Origin: Mycobacterium sp. DL
GTDB lineage: Bacteria > Actinomycetota > Actinomycetes > Mycobacteriales > Mycobacteriaceae
Reading direction: 5' to 3'
Assembly: GCF_039729195.1 (NCBI RefSeq)
Contig: NZ_CP155796.1
Coordinates: forward strand, 2,294,001 to 2,358,000
DNA length: 64,000 nucleotides
The position numbers and the translations under genes were made by a program. Positions 53,243-63,979 of the stretch are shown here, piece after piece; positions within the stretch are counted from its first letter, which is position 1; each line of letters starts with the position of its first letter. The notes under the pieces were generated by a model. The model worked only from the letters and a program-made list of their open reading frames with translations. It searched no databases and was not told the origin of the DNA.

Positions 53243-54435
53243 TCGAGAACGCCTATCTGGTCGGCCTGCAGCTGACGGGCAAGAAGGTCGTCGTCGTGGG
53301 TGGGGGCACCGTCGCGCAGCGCCGACTGCCGCTGCTGGTCGCCAGTGGCGCCGATGTGCACGTCATCACCGTCGCTGCCACCCCTGCTGTCGAGGGCATC
53401 GACGGAATCACGTTGACGATGCGGGAGTTTCGTGAGGGTGATCTCGAAGGCGCCTGGTATGTGATCGCCGCCACCGACGACCCCGAGGTCAACGCCGCCA
53501 TCGTCGCGGAAGCGGAACGTCGGCACATCTTCTGCGTGCGTGCCGACGTGGCGCGCGAAGGTACCGCCGTGACGCCGGCGTCCTTCGAGTACGAGGGGCT
53601 CGCGGTGGGGGTGCTGGCAGGCGGCGAGCACCGCCGGTCGGCGGCCATCCGCTCGGCGATCCACGAGGCCCTGCAGCAGGGTCTGATCGCGGCCGAGGCC
53701 CCTGGAGTGGTGCACGGCGGCGTGGCGTTGGTGGGCGGCGGGCCCGGAGACGCTGAACTGATCACGGTGCGCGGTCGGCGACTGCTGGCACATGCCGACG
53801 TCGTCGTCGCCGACCGCCTCGCCCCGCAGGAACTCCTCGCCGAGCTGTCGCCGGATGTCGAGGTGATCGACGCGGCGAAGATCCCGTACGGCCGCGCGAT
53901 GGCCCAGGACGCGATCAACGAGGTGCTCATCGACAGGGCCCGAGCCGGCAAGTTCGTGGTGCGGCTCAAAGGCGGCGACCCGTTCGTGTTCGCGCGGGGC
54001 TACGAGGAGATCATCGCGTGCGCCGATGCGGGCATTCCGGTCACCGTGGTGCCCGGTGTGACCAGTGCCATAGCGGTTCCTGCACTTGCCGGTGTCCCGG
54101 TCACGCATCGGGCGGTCAACCATGAGTTCGTGGTGGTCAGCGGCCATGTGGCGCCCGACCATCCGGAATCGTTAGTGAATTGGGATGCGCTGGCCGCGAT
54201 GACCGGCACGATCGTGCTGCTGATGGCGGTCGAACGGATCGAGCTTTTTGCCGAGGTTCTGATGAAAGGCGGCCGACCAGCCGATACGCCGGTTCTGGTG
54301 GTGCAGCACGGCACCATGTCGTCGCAGCGCACGCTGCGGGCCACGCTCGCCGACGCGCCGGAGCGAATCCGGTCGGACGGCATCCGGCCTCCCGCGATCA
54401 TCGTGATCGGTGCTGTCGCGGGCTTCGCTGGGTAA
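53239..54435 (+). CDS. cysG: Siroheme synthase (precorrin-2 dehydrogenase / uroporphyrinogen III methyltransferase)
   Basis: A 398-residue fusion. The N-terminal part (1-145) is the NAD-dependent dehydrogenase/ferrochelatase with KKVVVVGGGTVAQRRLPLL. The C-terminal part (about 160-398) is the SAM-dependent SUMT methylase with VALVGGGPGDAELITVRG, the LKGGDPFVFARGYEE box and VVPGVTSAIA. It makes precorrin-2, shared by cobalamin and siroheme. The overlap with cobB links it to cobalamin synthesis. Corresponds to Rv2847c. Confidence 0.95.
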   Translation: MIENAYLVGLQLTGKKVVVVGGGTVAQRRLPLLVASGADVHVITVAATPAVEGIDGITLTMREFREGDLEGAWYVIAATDDPEVNAAIVAEAERRHIFCVRADVAREGTAVTPASFEYEGLAVGVLAGGEHRRSAAIRSAIHEALQQGLIAAEAPGVVHGGVALVGGGPGDAELITVRGRRLLAHADVVVADRLAPQELLAELSPDVEVIDAAKIPYGRAMAQDAINEVLIDRARAGKFVVRLKGGDPFVFARGYEEIIACADAGIPVTVVPGVTSAIAVPALAGVPVTHRAVNHEFVVVSGHVAPDHPESLVNWDALAAMTGTIVLLMAVERIELFAEVLMKGGRPADTPVLVVQHGTMSSQRTLRATLADAPERIRSDGIRPPAIIVIGAVAGFAG

Positions 54436-54468
54436 AGGAATCTTAAGAGTACTGTAAGGTAACTCGGT

Positions 54469-56076
54469 ATGACGGCTCTCAATGACGCAGAGCGCGCCGC
54501 CATCCAACGTGATGCCGAAGGCAGAAAAAAGTGGGGCTCCAAGCGAGCGCAACCCGCCACTGCCTCCGGAACGGCCGCCGCCGGTGCTGCTGCGCCGCGA
54601 TCCGGCAAGACCCCTGCCTGGCTTCCCTCGCGGCGCTTCTTCGCCGCGGTCATCGCCATCGGTGGCATGCAGCTGCTGGCGACGATGGACAGCACCATCG
54701 CCATCGTCGCGCTGCCGAAGATCCAGGACGAACTCAACCTGTCCGACGCCGGCCGCAGCTGGGTCATCACCGCCTATGTCCTGACGTTCGGCGGGCTGAT
54801 GCTGCTGGGTGGGCGCCTCGGCGACACCATCGGCCGCAAGCGCACCTTCATCGTCGGCGTCGCGCTGTTCACCATCGCCTCGATCCTGTGCGGCATCGCC
54901 TGGGACGAAGCCACCCTGGTGATCGCCCGGCTCCTGCAGGGTGTCGGCGCCGCCATCGCCTCACCCACGGGTCTGGCGCTGATCGCGACGACATTCCCGA
55001 AGGGGCCGGCCCGCAACGCGGCCACAGCTGTCTTCGCGGCGATGACGGGCGTCGGCTCGGTGCTGGGCCTGGTCGCCGGTGGTGCGCTGACCGAGGTGTC
55101 GTGGCGGTTGGCCTTCCTGGTGAACGTGCCCATCGGCCTGCTCGTGATCTACCTGGCCCGCAAGACGCTTCGGGAGACCAACAAGGAGCGGCTGAAGCTC
55201 GACGCGGCAGGTGCGCTGCTGGCGACGCTGGGCTGCACGGCCGCGGTGTTCGCCTTCTCGATGGGGCCCGAACAGGGCTGGTTGTCGACGGTCACGATCG
55301 CCTCCGGTGTGGTGGCGCTGGCCGCCTTTGCGGCGTTCCTCTTCGTCGAGCGCACGGCCGAGAACCCGGTTGTTCCGTTCGAGTTGTTCCACGACCGCAA
55401 CCGGGTGGCCACCTTCGCCGCGATCTTCCTCGCCGGCGGTGTGATGTTCACGCTGACCGTGACGATCGGCCTGTACGTGCAGGACATCCTCGGGTACAGC
55501 GCGTTGCGCGCCGGTATCGGGTTCATCCCGTTCGTCATCGCGCTCGGAATCGGCCTGGGCCTGTCCTCGGCGCTGGTGTCGAAGTTCCCGCCGCGGATCC
55601 TGGTGATCGCCGGTGGTGTGCTGGTACTCGCGGCGATGCTCTACGGCTCGACGCTGGACGCCGGCATCCCGTACTTCCCGAACCTCGTTCTGCCGATCAC
55701 CATCGGTGGCTTCGGTATCGGAATGATCGTGGTGCCGCTGACGGTGTCGGCGATCGCCGGTGTCGGGTTCGATCAGATCGGGCCCGTGTCGGCCATCGCC
55801 CTGATGTTGCAGAGCCTCGGCGGGCCGGTCGTGCTGGCCGTCATCCAGGCCGTCATCACCTCGCGCACCCTGTATCTGGGCGGCACCACCGGCCCGGTGA
55901 AGGACATGAACGCAGCACAGTTGCACGCGCTGGACCAGGCGTACTCGTATGGCCTGTTGTGGGTGGCCGCGGTGGCGATCATCGTCGGCGGCGCCGCACT
56001 GTTCATCGGCTACACCGCCGAGCAGGTGGCGCACGCGCAGGAAGTCAAGGACGCCATCGACGCCGGGGAGCTTTAG
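54469..56076 (+). CDS. efpA: EfpA-type MFS drug/lipid exporter (DHA2, 14 membrane segments)
   Basis: A 535-residue major-facilitator protein. A charged cytosolic N-terminus of about 50 residues is followed by about 14 hydrophobic segments. The DHA2 motifs MQLLATMDSTIAIVALPKIQ, GGRLGDTIGRKRTF (motif A) and LLQGVGAAIASPTGLALI (motif C region) are visible. M. tuberculosis EfpA is an essential exporter induced by isoniazid. The 33-bp gap from cysG is unusually AT-rich (around CTTAAGAGTACTGTAAGG) and probably holds its own promoter. A small GGAGC/GCTCC hairpin overlaps the stop at 56067-56080. Confidence 0.94.
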   Translation: MTALNDAERAAIQRDAEGRKKWGSKRAQPATASGTAAAGAAAPRSGKTPAWLPSRRFFAAVIAIGGMQLLATMDSTIAIVALPKIQDELNLSDAGRSWVITAYVLTFGGLMLLGGRLGDTIGRKRTFIVGVALFTIASILCGIAWDEATLVIARLLQGVGAAIASPTGLALIATTFPKGPARNAATAVFAAMTGVGSVLGLVAGGALTEVSWRLAFLVNVPIGLLVIYLARKTLRETNKERLKLDAAGALLATLGCTAAVFAFSMGPEQGWLSTVTIASGVVALAAFAAFLFVERTAENPVVPFELFHDRNRVATFAAIFLAGGVMFTLTVTIGLYVQDILGYSALRAGIGFIPFVIALGIGLGLSSALVSKFPPRILVIAGGVLVLAAMLYGSTLDAGIPYFPNLVLPITIGGFGIGMIVVPLTVSAIAGVGFDQIGPVSAIALMLQSLGGPVVLAVIQAVITSRTLYLGGTTGPVKDMNAAQLHALDQAYSYGLLWVAAVAIIVGGAALFIGYTAEQVAHAQEVKDAIDAGEL

Positions 56077-56158
56077 CTCCTCTCGGATTCGGCGCGTCGG
56101 GCGATCGTGACGGTGCGCTGGCGCGCCCGATTCACCCGCAGAAGTAAGGTTGTCGGCT

Positions 56159-57901
56159 GTGATCACCCGTATGTCCGAGCTGTTCCTGCGTACCCTGCGC
56201 GACGACCCCGCCGATGCCGAGGTGCCCAGCCACAAACTGTTGATCAGGGCCGGATACGTGCGGCCCATCGGCCCCGGTCTCTACAGCTGGCTGCCGCTGG
56301 GCCTGAAGGTGCTCCGCAAGGTCGAGGCGGTCGTCCGCAGTGAGATGAACGCCATCGGCGGCCAAGAGATCCTGTTCCCCGCGCTGCTGCCGCGTGGCCC
56401 CTACGAGACGTCGAACCGGTGGACCGAATACGGCGACGGCGTGTTCCGGCTCAAGGACCGTCGCGGCAGCGACTACATGCTGGGGCCGACGCACGAGGAG
56501 TTCTTCACCCTGACGGTCAAGGGTGAGTACTCCTCGTACAAGGATTTCCCGTTGCGGCTCTACCAGATCCAGACGAAGTACCGGGACGAGGCCCGCCCAC
56601 GGGCGGGCATCCTGCGGGGTCGCGAGTTCGTGATGAAGGACTCGTACTCGTTCGACGTCGACGACGAGGGGCTCAAGAACGCCTACTACGCGCACCGTGA
56701 CGCCTATCAGAAGATCTTCGAACGGCTGGCCGTGCGCTACGTCATCGTGTCCGCGGTGTCGGGGGCCATGGGCGGCAGCGCGTCTGAGGAGTTCCTCGCC
56801 GAGAGCGACATCGGCGAGGACACCTACGTGCGCTGCCTGGAATCCGGATACGCGGCCAACGTCGAGGCTGTGGTCACAGCGCGGCCGGAATCCATCGCTT
56901 TCGACGGGCTGCCCGAAGCCGTCGAGTACGACACCGGCAACACCCCGACGATCGCCACGCTGGTCGAATGGGCCAACGGCGCCGGACTCGGCAGGCAGGT
57001 CACCGCAGCGGACACGCTGAAGAACGTGTTGCTCAAGACCCGGTTGCCCGGTGGCGACTGGGAACTGCTCGCGATCGGTGTTCCGGGCGACCGTGAGGTC
57101 GACGACAAACGACTCGGTGCCGCCCTCGAGCCGGCGGAGTACGCGATGCTCGACGACGCCGACTTCGCCAAGCATCCCTTCCTGGTGAAGGGCTATATCG
57201 GCCCGAAGGGCCTGCTCGCCAACGGGGTTCGATATCTGGTCGACCCCCGCATCGTCGACGGCACGTCGTGGATCACCGGAGCTGACGCGCAGGGTCGCCA
57301 CGTGGTCGGGCTGGTGGCCGGTCGCGACTTCACCGCCGACGGCACCATCGAGGCCGCCGAAGTCCGCGAGGGCGACCCCTCACCCGACGGCTCGGGACCG
57401 CTGGTCGCTGCGCGTGGTATCGAGATCGGCCACGTCTTCCAGCTGGGCCGCAAGTACACCGACGCGTTCACCGCCGACGTGCTCGGCGAGGACGGCAAGC
57501 CCGTGCGGTTGACGATGGGGTCCTACGGCGTCGGCGTATCGCGACTCGTGGCGGTGATCGCCGAGCAGCATCACGACGAGCTCGGGCTGCGCTGGCCGTC
57601 GTCGGTGTCGCCGTTCGACGTGCACATCGTCATCGCCAACAAGGACGCCGACGCGCGCACCGGGGCCACCGAGCTCGCCGGTCAACTCGACGTGCAGGGC
57701 TTCGAGGTACTGCTCGACGACCGGAAGTCTTCGCCCGGGATCAAGTTCAAGGACGCCGAACTGCTCGGTGTGCCGTGGATCGTCGTGGTCGGCCGGGGGT
57801 GGGCCGACGGTGTGGTCGAGCTACGCGATCGGTTCAGTGGCGAGAAGCGCGATGTGCCGATCGAGGCCGCAGCGGCCGACATCGCCGCGGCTATCCGCTA
57901 G
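56159..57901 (+). CDS. proS: Prolyl-tRNA synthetase
   Basis: A 580-residue class II aminoacyl-tRNA synthetase of the bacterial long type. Motif 1 to 3 regions are seen around [45 protein letters not shown] (in part) and [15 protein letters not shown]. The INS editing domain that removes mischarged alanine lies between motifs 2 and 3 (about 215-400). The C-terminal anticodon-binding domain follows. The GTG at 56159 gives [12 protein letters not shown], matching the M. tuberculosis start. Confidence 0.97.
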   Translation: MITRMSELFLRTLRDDPADAEVPSHKLLIRAGYVRPIGPGLYSWLPLGLKVLRKVEAVVRSEMNAIGGQEILFPALLPRGPYETSNRWTEYGDGVFRLKDRRGSDYMLGPTHEEFFTLTVKGEYSSYKDFPLRLYQIQTKYRDEARPRAGILRGREFVMKDSYSFDVDDEGLKNAYYAHRDAYQKIFERLAVRYVIVSAVSGAMGGSASEEFLAESDIGEDTYVRCLESGYAANVEAVVTARPESIAFDGLPEAVEYDTGNTPTIATLVEWANGAGLGRQVTAADTLKNVLLKTRLPGGDWELLAIGVPGDREVDDKRLGAALEPAEYAMLDDADFAKHPFLVKGYIGPKGLLANGVRYLVDPRIVDGTSWITGADAQGRHVVGLVAGRDFTADGTIEAAEVREGDPSPDGSGPLVAARGIEIGHVFQLGRKYTDAFTADVLGEDGKPVRLTMGSYGVGVSRLVAVIAEQHHDELGLRWPSSVSPFDVHIVIANKDADARTGATELAGQLDVQGFEVLLDDRKSSPGIKFKDAELLGVPWIVVVGRGWADGVVELRDRFSGEKRDVPIEAAAADIAAAIR

Positions 57902-57909
57902 CGGGCCGG

Positions 57910-58383
57910 TCATTCGGTGCCGCCGGGAAACGCCACGGTGATCGTGGTGTCCTCGCGGACGCGGCGCCAGAGCGCTGCGGTGATCGCGCATTCGGTCAGC
58001 GCGGTGACCCCGAATGTCCGCACGCCCGGTTCGGTCGCCTGCTCGATGACGGCGCGCCACGCCGTGGCCGCGTCCTGCTCCATCGTCACCGCCAGGTTGG
58101 CCGCATCGGCGGGAGTGTCGACCTCCATCGGCAGCGAATACCCGGCTGCGGGTATCGGCTCTGCGGCTCCACTGTCGTTGAGCAGCACGATCGCTGCCTC
58201 CCGCCGGGCCCGGTGCTCGGCCATCGCCTGGGCCACGAGGTAGTTGACCTCGGGGACCGAGTGCGCGGAGACGACGCCGTACCCGTAGATGGTGGCGTGC
58301 TCGGTGGCGATCGCATCGAACAATGCGCCGTCGGCCGCGTCGCTCGGACGGGTCGGTTCCGGTGCGGGATCGGGGGATGTCAC
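57910..58383 (-). CDS. DUF4439 ferritin-like domain protein (Rv2844-like)
   Basis: A 157-residue helical protein with GTG start. The segments LFDAIATEHATIYGYGVVSAHS, EHRARREAAIVLL and CAITAALWRRV give a four-helix pattern typical of the ferritin-like DUF4439 family, with Glu-His pairs but an incomplete di-iron set. It overlaps the Rv2843-like gene by 4 bases (GTGA), so the two act together. It may bind or process the upstream exported partner; no function is known. Confidence 0.85.
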   Translation of the reverse strand: MTSPDPAPEPTRPSDAADGALFDAIATEHATIYGYGVVSAHSVPEVNYLVAQAMAEHRARREAAIVLLNDSGAAEPIPAAGYSLPMEVDTPADAANLAVTMEQDAATAWRAVIEQATEPGVRTFGVTALTECAITAALWRRVREDTTITVAFPGGTE

Positions 58384-58904
58384 CGGGCACCACCGGCCGG
58401 GGTCAGCGCCACGCTGTAGGCGGTCGTACAGGCTGCGGCGATCGACCCGAGCAGCCCGGCGCGATAGCCGGACAACTCGGCCGCGGCCTGCGCGGCGCTG
58501 TCGGCCGACGCCCGCAGGGAGCCGATCACGTCGTCGACGGTGGGCACGGTTGTGGCCGCCGACTCGGTCGTCGTGGTCGTGGTCGTGGTCACGGAAGCGG
58601 TCGGGGCGGCGTGGCCGGTCATCCGCACGATCTCCTCGGAAAGCGCCTCGGCGTGCGCCGCGCGCTCGGCGGCGACGTCGGTCAGTGCATCGGCGGCCGA
58701 TCCACGGGCGGCCACGACGGCGTCGGTGGCCAGGCGGCTGTCGGCGCGGGCGCGATCCAGCGCGGTCGTCAGGTCGTCGAGGTCGGGCGGGGGAGCCGCG
58801 GTGCCACATGCCACCGATGTCGCCGCCGTCGCCCCGACCATCACCAACGTTGCCGCCCCGACGAGTATGCGGCGGCGGCTGAGGGTCGGCGAAGGGCTCG
58901 GCAC
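58380..58904 (-). CDS. Exported protein with twin-arginine-like signal (Rv2843-like)
   Basis: A 174-residue protein. The N-terminus [25 protein letters not shown] combines a twin-arginine-like SRRRI motif with a lipobox-like SVAC, suggesting Tat export and possible lipid anchoring. The mature part is Ala-rich helix, with a Thr-rich stretch (TTTTTTTT near residue 107) as a flexible linker. It is the first gene of the pair with DUF4439, opposite in direction to proS and the rimP operon. Confidence 0.78.
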   Translation of the reverse strand: MPSPSPTLSRRRILVGAATLVMVGATAATSVACGTAAPPPDLDDLTTALDRARADSRLATDAVVAARGSAADALTDVAAERAAHAEALSEEIVRMTGHAAPTASVTTTTTTTTESAATTVPTVDDVIGSLRASADSAAQAAAELSGYRAGLLGSIAAACTTAYSVALTPAGGAR

Positions 58905-59094
58905 GCCAACATCCTGCCATTGCCGCCGCCGGCGCCGCGGAGGTGGAGATCGGTGTCGGACCCCCGCCAGGGACCGGTTTTCGTTATTTGGCTTGCCGAC
59001 GCTGGCGTATCGTGGTGTGTCGGGTCCGCGACTTACGTTCTGCGTGATGTCGCCACGACCCGTGGTCCGGACAACTCAAGACGAGGAGCTCGCC

Positions 59095-59622
59095 GTGGCG
59101 GAGCGGTCTACGGAATTACCGTCGCAACGACAGGTGATCGAACTGCTCGAAGGCGAGTTCGCGCGTGCCGGATTCGACATCGAGGACGTGGTGATCGACG
59201 CCTCGGCGCGGCCCCCCCGGATCGCGGTGGTCACCGACGGAGACAACGGGTTGGACCTCGATTCGGTTGCGCGGCTGTCCCGGGTGGCCTCAGAACTGCT
59301 CGACGGCCTCGACAGCGCGGCCTACCTCCTCGAGGTGACCTCACCGGGGGTCGAGCGCCCGCTGACGACCGACAAACACTTCCGCCGGGCCCGTGGCCGC
59401 AAGGTCGAGATGACGCTCGCCGATGGTGAGACCCTGACCGGACGGCTGGGGGAGGCGACGGGATCCACGGTCCGCCTGGTGCTGCGCGCCGGTGCCCGCG
59501 GCGAGTTCGCAGTCCGCGACATCGACCTCGACACCGTCGTCAAAACTGTTGTACAGGTGGAGTTCTCGCCGCCAGATCCACGCGAGTTGGAGTTGGCCGG
59601 CCAAGCAGGAAAGGAGGCCTGA
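59095..59622 (+). CDS. rimP: Ribosome maturation factor RimP
   Basis: A 175-residue 30S assembly factor. The N-terminal alpha/beta domain has [39 protein letters not shown] and [11 protein letters not shown]. The C-terminal part is an SH3-like barrel. The GTG at 59095 has an excellent AGGAG six bases upstream and matches M. tuberculosis Rv2842c; an upstream ATG at 59047 would add 16 unrelated residues. The 190-bp gap upstream holds the promoter of the nusA-infB operon but no gene. Confidence 0.94.
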   Translation: MAERSTELPSQRQVIELLEGEFARAGFDIEDVVIDASARPPRIAVVTDGDNGLDLDSVARLSRVASELLDGLDSAAYLLEVTSPGVERPLTTDKHFRRARGRKVEMTLADGETLTGRLGEATGSTVRLVLRAGARGEFAVRDIDLDTVVKTVVQVEFSPPDPRELELAGQAGKEA

Positions 59623-59624
59623 GC

Positions 59625-60680
59625 GTGAACATCGACATGGCGGCACTGCACGCGATCGAGGCCGACAAGGGAATCACCGTCGACGTCGTCGTCGACACCA
59701 TCAAATCGGCACTGCTGACGGCGTATCGACACACCGAGGGCCACGAGGCCGAGGCGTATATCGACATCGACCGCAAAACCGGTGTCGTGAAGGTGATGGC
59801 CCGCGAAACCGACGCCGACGGCAATGTGTTGCACGAATGGGACGACACCCCTGAGGGTTTCGGCCGGATCGCGGCGACCACCGCGCGCCAGGTGATCCTG
59901 CAACGGCTCCGCGACGCCGAGAACGAGAAGAACTACGGTGAGTTCGCGGCCCGGGAGGGAGACATCGTCGCCGGTGTCATCCAGCGGGACGCGCGCGCGA
60001 ACGCCCGCGGTCTGGTGGTGGTCCGCATGGGCAGCGAGACGAAGGGGTCCGAGGGCGTCATCCCGTCCGCCGAACAGGTGCCCGGCGAAAGCTACGAGCA
60101 CGGAGATCGGTTGCGCTGCTACGTCGTCGGTGTGTCCCGTGGCGCCAGGGAACCGCTCATCACGCTGTCACGGACACACCCCAATCTGGTGCGCAAATTG
60201 TTCTCCCTGGAGGTCCCCGAGATCGCCGACGGGTCGGTCGACATCGTTGCGGTGGCCCGGGAGGCCGGTCACCGGTCCAAGATCGCCGTCACGTCGCGCA
60301 TGCCGGGTCTGAACGCCAAAGGTGCCTGCATCGGTCCGATGGGCCAGCGGGTGCGCAATGTGATGAGCGAGCTGTCCGGCGAGAAGATCGACATCATCGA
60401 CTACGACGAGGACCCTGCCCGGTTCGTGGCCAACGCACTGTCGCCGGCCAAGGTGGTGTCGGTGTCGGTGATCGACGAGGGCACCCGGGCGGCACGGGTG
60501 ATCGTCCCGGACTTCCAGCTGTCCCTGGCCATCGGCAAAGAAGGTCAGAACGCCCGGCTGGCGGCACGGTTGACGGGCTGGCGCATCGACATCCGCAGCG
60601 ACGATGCGGCAGCCGACAGGCCCGCGGAGCGCACACCGCCCCGACCGGATGCGGCCCACGGCGCGGTGGGGGAACGCTGA
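59625..60680 (+). CDS. nusA: Transcription termination/antitermination factor NusA
   Basis: A 351-residue protein. The N-terminal polymerase-binding domain ([17 protein letters not shown] with GTG as first codon, to about 110) is followed by S1 ([13 protein letters not shown]) and two KH domains ([23 protein letters not shown] and [19 protein letters not shown]). It has the short mycobacterial form with no C-terminal acidic repeats. GGAGG lies 9 bases upstream of the start, 2 bp after rimP. Controls pausing, termination and rRNA antitermination. Confidence 0.96.
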   Translation: MNIDMAALHAIEADKGITVDVVVDTIKSALLTAYRHTEGHEAEAYIDIDRKTGVVKVMARETDADGNVLHEWDDTPEGFGRIAATTARQVILQRLRDAENEKNYGEFAAREGDIVAGVIQRDARANARGLVVVRMGSETKGSEGVIPSAEQVPGESYEHGDRLRCYVVGVSRGAREPLITLSRTHPNLVRKLFSLEVPEIADGSVDIVAVAREAGHRSKIAVTSRMPGLNAKGACIGPMGQRVRNVMSELSGEKIDIIDYDEDPARFVANALSPAKVVSVSVIDEGTRAARVIVPDFQLSLAIGKEGQNARLAARLTGWRIDIRSDDAAADRPAERTPPRPDAAHGAVGER

Positions 60681-60739
60681 CCCGCGGCCGAGTCCGTTCG
60701 CTTTCGGCACCGATTTTCTTTTCGGTACTGCGGTGACGG

Positions 60740-60745
60740 TAGACT
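60740..60745 (+). promoter_or_regulatory. -10 element (TAGACT) of a leaderless promoter for ylxR
   Basis: TAGACT matches TANNNT and ends five bases before the GTG at 60751, so the transcript would begin at or next to the start codon. No Shine-Dalgarno is seen in the 70-bp gap from nusA. This gives ylxR-infB an internal promoter. Confidence 0.55.
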
Positions 60746-60750
60746 CAGCT

Positions 60751-61134
60751 GTGATCCAGCGCGAGATGTCGGCTCGGACGCAGAGAAGCACCGTCAAACC
60801 CCCGGGTGAGCCAGTGCGGACCTGCATCGGATGTCGACAACGAGAGCTGGCCGTCGAATTGCTTCGGGTTGTCGCTGTCGACGGCGGGAACGGCCAGAGT
60901 GCCGTGACCGTCGATGTAGCGAAAAAGCTCCCGGGGCGGGGTGCCTGGTTGCATCACGACCCCGAGTGTCTCCGGGCGGCGATTCGCCGGCGGGCCTTCG
61001 GCCGAGCGTTACGGATCACCGGTAACCCGGACATCACCGCGGTGGAAGAGCGTTTCCAGGTAGTGGACGCGTTCGACCCGCCCGGCAACAGGACAGGTAG
61101 CGAAGAACATGAGCACACCGTGAAGTCTCGATGA
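60751..61134 (+). CDS. ylxR: YlxR family RNA-binding protein (Rv2840c-like)
   Basis: A 127-residue protein. The YlxR core VRTCIGCRQRELAVELLRVV and LPGRGAWLHHDPECLRAAIRRRAFGRALR includes the GRGA(Y/W)LH loop and a Cys-rich zinc-knuckle-like pattern. YlxR is linked to RNA binding and RNase P activation in other bacteria. The GTG at 60751 follows a TANNNT promoter. It sits between nusA and infB as in most bacteria. Confidence 0.9.
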   Translation: MIQREMSARTQRSTVKPPGEPVRTCIGCRQRELAVELLRVVAVDGGNGQSAVTVDVAKKLPGRGAWLHHDPECLRAAIRRRAFGRALRITGNPDITAVEERFQVVDAFDPPGNRTGSEEHEHTVKSR

Positions 61135-61201
61135 CCATGCGTCATAGCTAAACCGAGGCGCGGCGCCCACCACCGCTGTCGCCTCCCAGACAGGAGATGT
61201 A

Positions 61202-63967
61202 GTGGCAGGTAAGGCCCGCGTGCACGAGTTGGCTAAAGAACTCGGTGTCACCAGCAAGGAAGTTCTCGCCCGACTGAATGATCAGGGCGAATTCGTCAAA
61301 TCCGCGTCGTCAACGGTCGAGGCGCCCGTCGCCCGCCGTCTTCGTGAGTCGTTCGGGGGACCCAAGTCCACCGGCGAGAAGGTCCCCAGCAGCGGAAACG
61401 GCTCACCCGCCAAGCCCGCCGCCCCCAAGCCGGCAGCTCCCAAGCCGGCTGCGCCGCCGGCAGCGCAGGAGCCCGTTGCTCCGCCCGCACCTGCAGCTCC
61501 GCCCGCTCCCGCGGCGCCGCCTGCGGCGCCTGCCGCCGCTGCGTCGCCGGCCCCACCGGCCACCCCCGGCCCGGCGCCCACTCCGGGCCCCCGTCCCGGT
61601 CCGGTGCCAGGTGGCGCTCCCCGTCCGAGCGCGCGGACCCCGCGTGTCGGCAACAACCCGTTCTCTTCCCAACAGCCCGTCGAACGGCCTGCGCCACGGC
61701 CCCAGGCCCCGCGTCCCGGTGGCGGCCCCGGTAGCCCCGCGGGTCCCGGCGGTCCACGGCCCGGTGGCGGTCCCCGTCCCGGCGCCACACCCGGCAACAT
61801 GCCGCCCCGTCCGCAGGGAGCTCGTCCCGGCGGCGGGCCGCGCCCCGGTGGCGGGCCGCGTCCCGGTCCCGGTGCCCGTCCCGGCGCAAGCACAGGTGGT
61901 CGTCCCGGTGGTCCCGGTGGCGGCGGCGGTGGCGGTAACTACCGCGGCGGTGGCGCCGGTGGTCCCGGCGGTGGCGGTGCGCCCGGAGGCGGCGGCGGTT
62001 TCCGCGGTCGTCCCGGTGGCGGCGGTGGCCGTCCCGGCCAGCGCGGCGGTGCTGCTGGTGCCTTCGGTCGTCCCGGCGGTGCAGTCCGTCGCGGTCGCAA
62101 GTCGAAGCGCGCCAAACGCGCCGAGTACGAGAACATGCAGGCGCCGGTCGTCGGTGGCGTGCGGCTGCCACACGGCAACGGTGAGACCATCCGGCTCGCC
62201 CGCGGCGCGTCGCTGGTCGACTTCGCCGAGAAGATCGACGCCAACCCGGCCGCACTGGTGCAGGCGTTGTTCAACCTCGGCGAGATGGTGACCGCGACGC
62301 AGTCGGTCGACGATTCGACGCTCGAACTGCTCGGCGGCGAGATGAACTACGTCGTGCAGGTCGTCTCGCCCGAAGACGAGGACCGCGAACTGCTGCAGTC
62401 CTTCGACCTCACCTACGGCGAGGACGAGGGTGGCGAGGACGATCTGGAGTTCCGTCCGCCGGTCGTCACGGTCATGGGTCACGTCGACCACGGCAAGACC
62501 CGACTGCTGGACTCGATTCGTCAGGCGAACGTCCGCGAGGGCGAGGCCGGTGGCATCACCCAGCACATCGGCGCCTACCAGGTTCTCACCGAGCTGGACG
62601 GCAACGAGCGGCTTGTCACCTTCATCGACACCCCGGGTCACGAGGCGTTCACCGCCATGCGTGCCCGTGGCGCGAAGGCCACCGACATCGCGATCCTCGT
62701 GGTCGCGGCCGACGACGGTGTCATGCCGCAGACGGTCGAGGCCATCAACCACGCGCAGGCCGCTGATGTGCCGATCGTGGTGGCGGTCAACAAGATCGAC
62801 AAGGAAGGCGCTGATCCGTCCAAGATCCGCGCTCAGCTCACCGAGTACGGCCTCGTCGCCGAGGACTTCGGTGGCGACACCATGTTCGTCGACATCTCCG
62901 CCAAGCAGGGCACCAATATCGACGCCCTGCTCGAAGCGGTGATCCTGACCGCCGATGCCGCGTTGGACCTGCGTGCCAACCCGGACATGGAGGCCCAGGG
63001 TGTGGCCATCGAGGCACATCTGGACCGCGGTCGGGGCCCTGTGGCCACCGTGCTGATCCAGCGCGGAACGTTGCGCGTCGGCGACTCGATCGTGGCCGGC
63101 GACGCCTACGGCCGTGTCCGCCGCATGGTCGACGAGCACGGCGAGGACGTCACCGAGGCGCTGCCGTCGCGGCCGGTGCAGGTCATCGGCTTCACGTCGG
63201 TGCCAGGAGCAGGCGACAACCTGCTGGTCGTCGACGAGGACCGCATCGCCCGGCAGATCGCCGACCGGCGCAGCGCGCGCAAGCGCAACGCGCTGGCCGC
63301 CAAGACACGCAAGCGCATCAGCCTGGACGATCTGGACGCCGCGCTGAAGGAAACGTCGCAGCTGAACCTGATCCTCAAGGGCGACAACTCCGGCACCGTC
63401 GAGGCGCTGGAAGAGGCCCTGTACGGGATCGAGATCGACGACGAGGTGGAACTGCGCGTCATCGACCGCGGTGTCGGCGGTGTCACCGAGACCAACGTCA
63501 ACCTGGCGTCGGCATCGGACGCGATCATCATCGGGTTCAACGTCCGTGCGGAAGGCAAGGCCACCGAGCTGGCCAACCGCGAGGGCGTCGACATCCGGTA
63601 CTACTCGGTGATCTATCAGGCGATCGACGAGATCCAGAGTGCGCTCAAGGGCATGCTCAAGCCGGTCTACGAGGAGAAGGAACTCGGCCGCGCCGAGATC
63701 CGGGCGATCTTCCGGTCGTCGAAGGTCGGCAATATCGCCGGTTGCCTCGTCACCTCGGGCATCATGCGGCGAAACGCCAAGGCCCGCCTGTTGCGCGACA
63801 ACGTGGTGGTGGCCGAGACGGTCACGATCTCGTCGCTCAAGCGGGAGAAGGACGATGCCACCGAGGTCCGCGAAGGGTATGAGTGCGGTCTGACTCTGAC
63901 CTACAACGACATCAAGGAAGGCGACGTCATCGAGGCGTACGAGCTCGTCGAAAAAGCACGCACGTGA
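61202..63967 (+). CDS. infB: Translation initiation factor IF-2
   Basis: A 921-residue GTPase that places fMet-tRNA on the 30S subunit. An IF2_N domain (1-55, [23 protein letters not shown]) is followed by a Pro/Ala- then Gly-rich linker (about 60-300). A second IF2_N-like helix set (about 335-400) comes next. The G domain has G1 GHVDHGKT at 426-433, DTPGHE and NKID, then domain II and the C-terminal fMet-tRNA domains ([17 protein letters not shown] at the end). Start GTG after AGGAGAT. Confidence 0.96.
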   Translation: MAGKARVHELAKELGVTSKEVLARLNDQGEFVKSASSTVEAPVARRLRESFGGPKSTGEKVPSSGNGSPAKPAAPKPAAPKPAAPPAAQEPVAPPAPAAPPAPAAPPAAPAAAASPAPPATPGPAPTPGPRPGPVPGGAPRPSARTPRVGNNPFSSQQPVERPAPRPQAPRPGGGPGSPAGPGGPRPGGGPRPGATPGNMPPRPQGARPGGGPRPGGGPRPGPGARPGASTGGRPGGPGGGGGGGNYRGGGAGGPGGGGAPGGGGGFRGRPGGGGGRPGQRGGAAGAFGRPGGAVRRGRKSKRAKRAEYENMQAPVVGGVRLPHGNGETIRLARGASLVDFAEKIDANPAALVQALFNLGEMVTATQSVDDSTLELLGGEMNYVVQVVSPEDEDRELLQSFDLTYGEDEGGEDDLEFRPPVVTVMGHVDHGKTRLLDSIRQANVREGEAGGITQHIGAYQVLTELDGNERLVTFIDTPGHEAFTAMRARGAKATDIAILVVAADDGVMPQTVEAINHAQAADVPIVVAVNKIDKEGADPSKIRAQLTEYGLVAEDFGGDTMFVDISAKQGTNIDALLEAVILTADAALDLRANPDMEAQGVAIEAHLDRGRGPVATVLIQRGTLRVGDSIVAGDAYGRVRRMVDEHGEDVTEALPSRPVQVIGFTSVPGAGDNLLVVDEDRIARQIADRRSARKRNALAAKTRKRISLDDLDAALKETSQLNLILKGDNSGTVEALEEALYGIEIDDEVELRVIDRGVGGVTETNVNLASASDAIIIGFNVRAEGKATELANREGVDIRYYSVIYQAIDEIQSALKGMLKPVYEEKELGRAEIRAIFRSSKVGNIAGCLVTSGIMRRNAKARLLRDNVVVAETVTISSLKREKDDATEVREGYECGLTLTYNDIKEGDVIEAYELVEKART
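61700..62090. repeat. Glycine-rich low-complexity tract inside infB
   Basis: Near-repeats of GGTCCCGGTGGCGG-type codon strings encode [25 protein letters not shown] and related runs. All lie in frame within the IF-2 linker. It is a coding low-complexity region, not a mobile repeat, but a likely site of slippage and length variation. Confidence 0.8.
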
Positions 63968-63979
63968 TGACCAGCAGCC

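Noticed and set aside
61700..62090. Possible CRISPR or satellite repeat
   Set aside because: The repeats are in frame and encode the IF-2 glycine-rich linker; there are no uniform spacers.
61403..63139. 578-codon open frame on the minus strand opposite infB
   Set aside because: It is a mirror of the GC-rich infB codons; the translation is low complexity with Thr/Gly/Ala runs and matches no family, while infB is certain.
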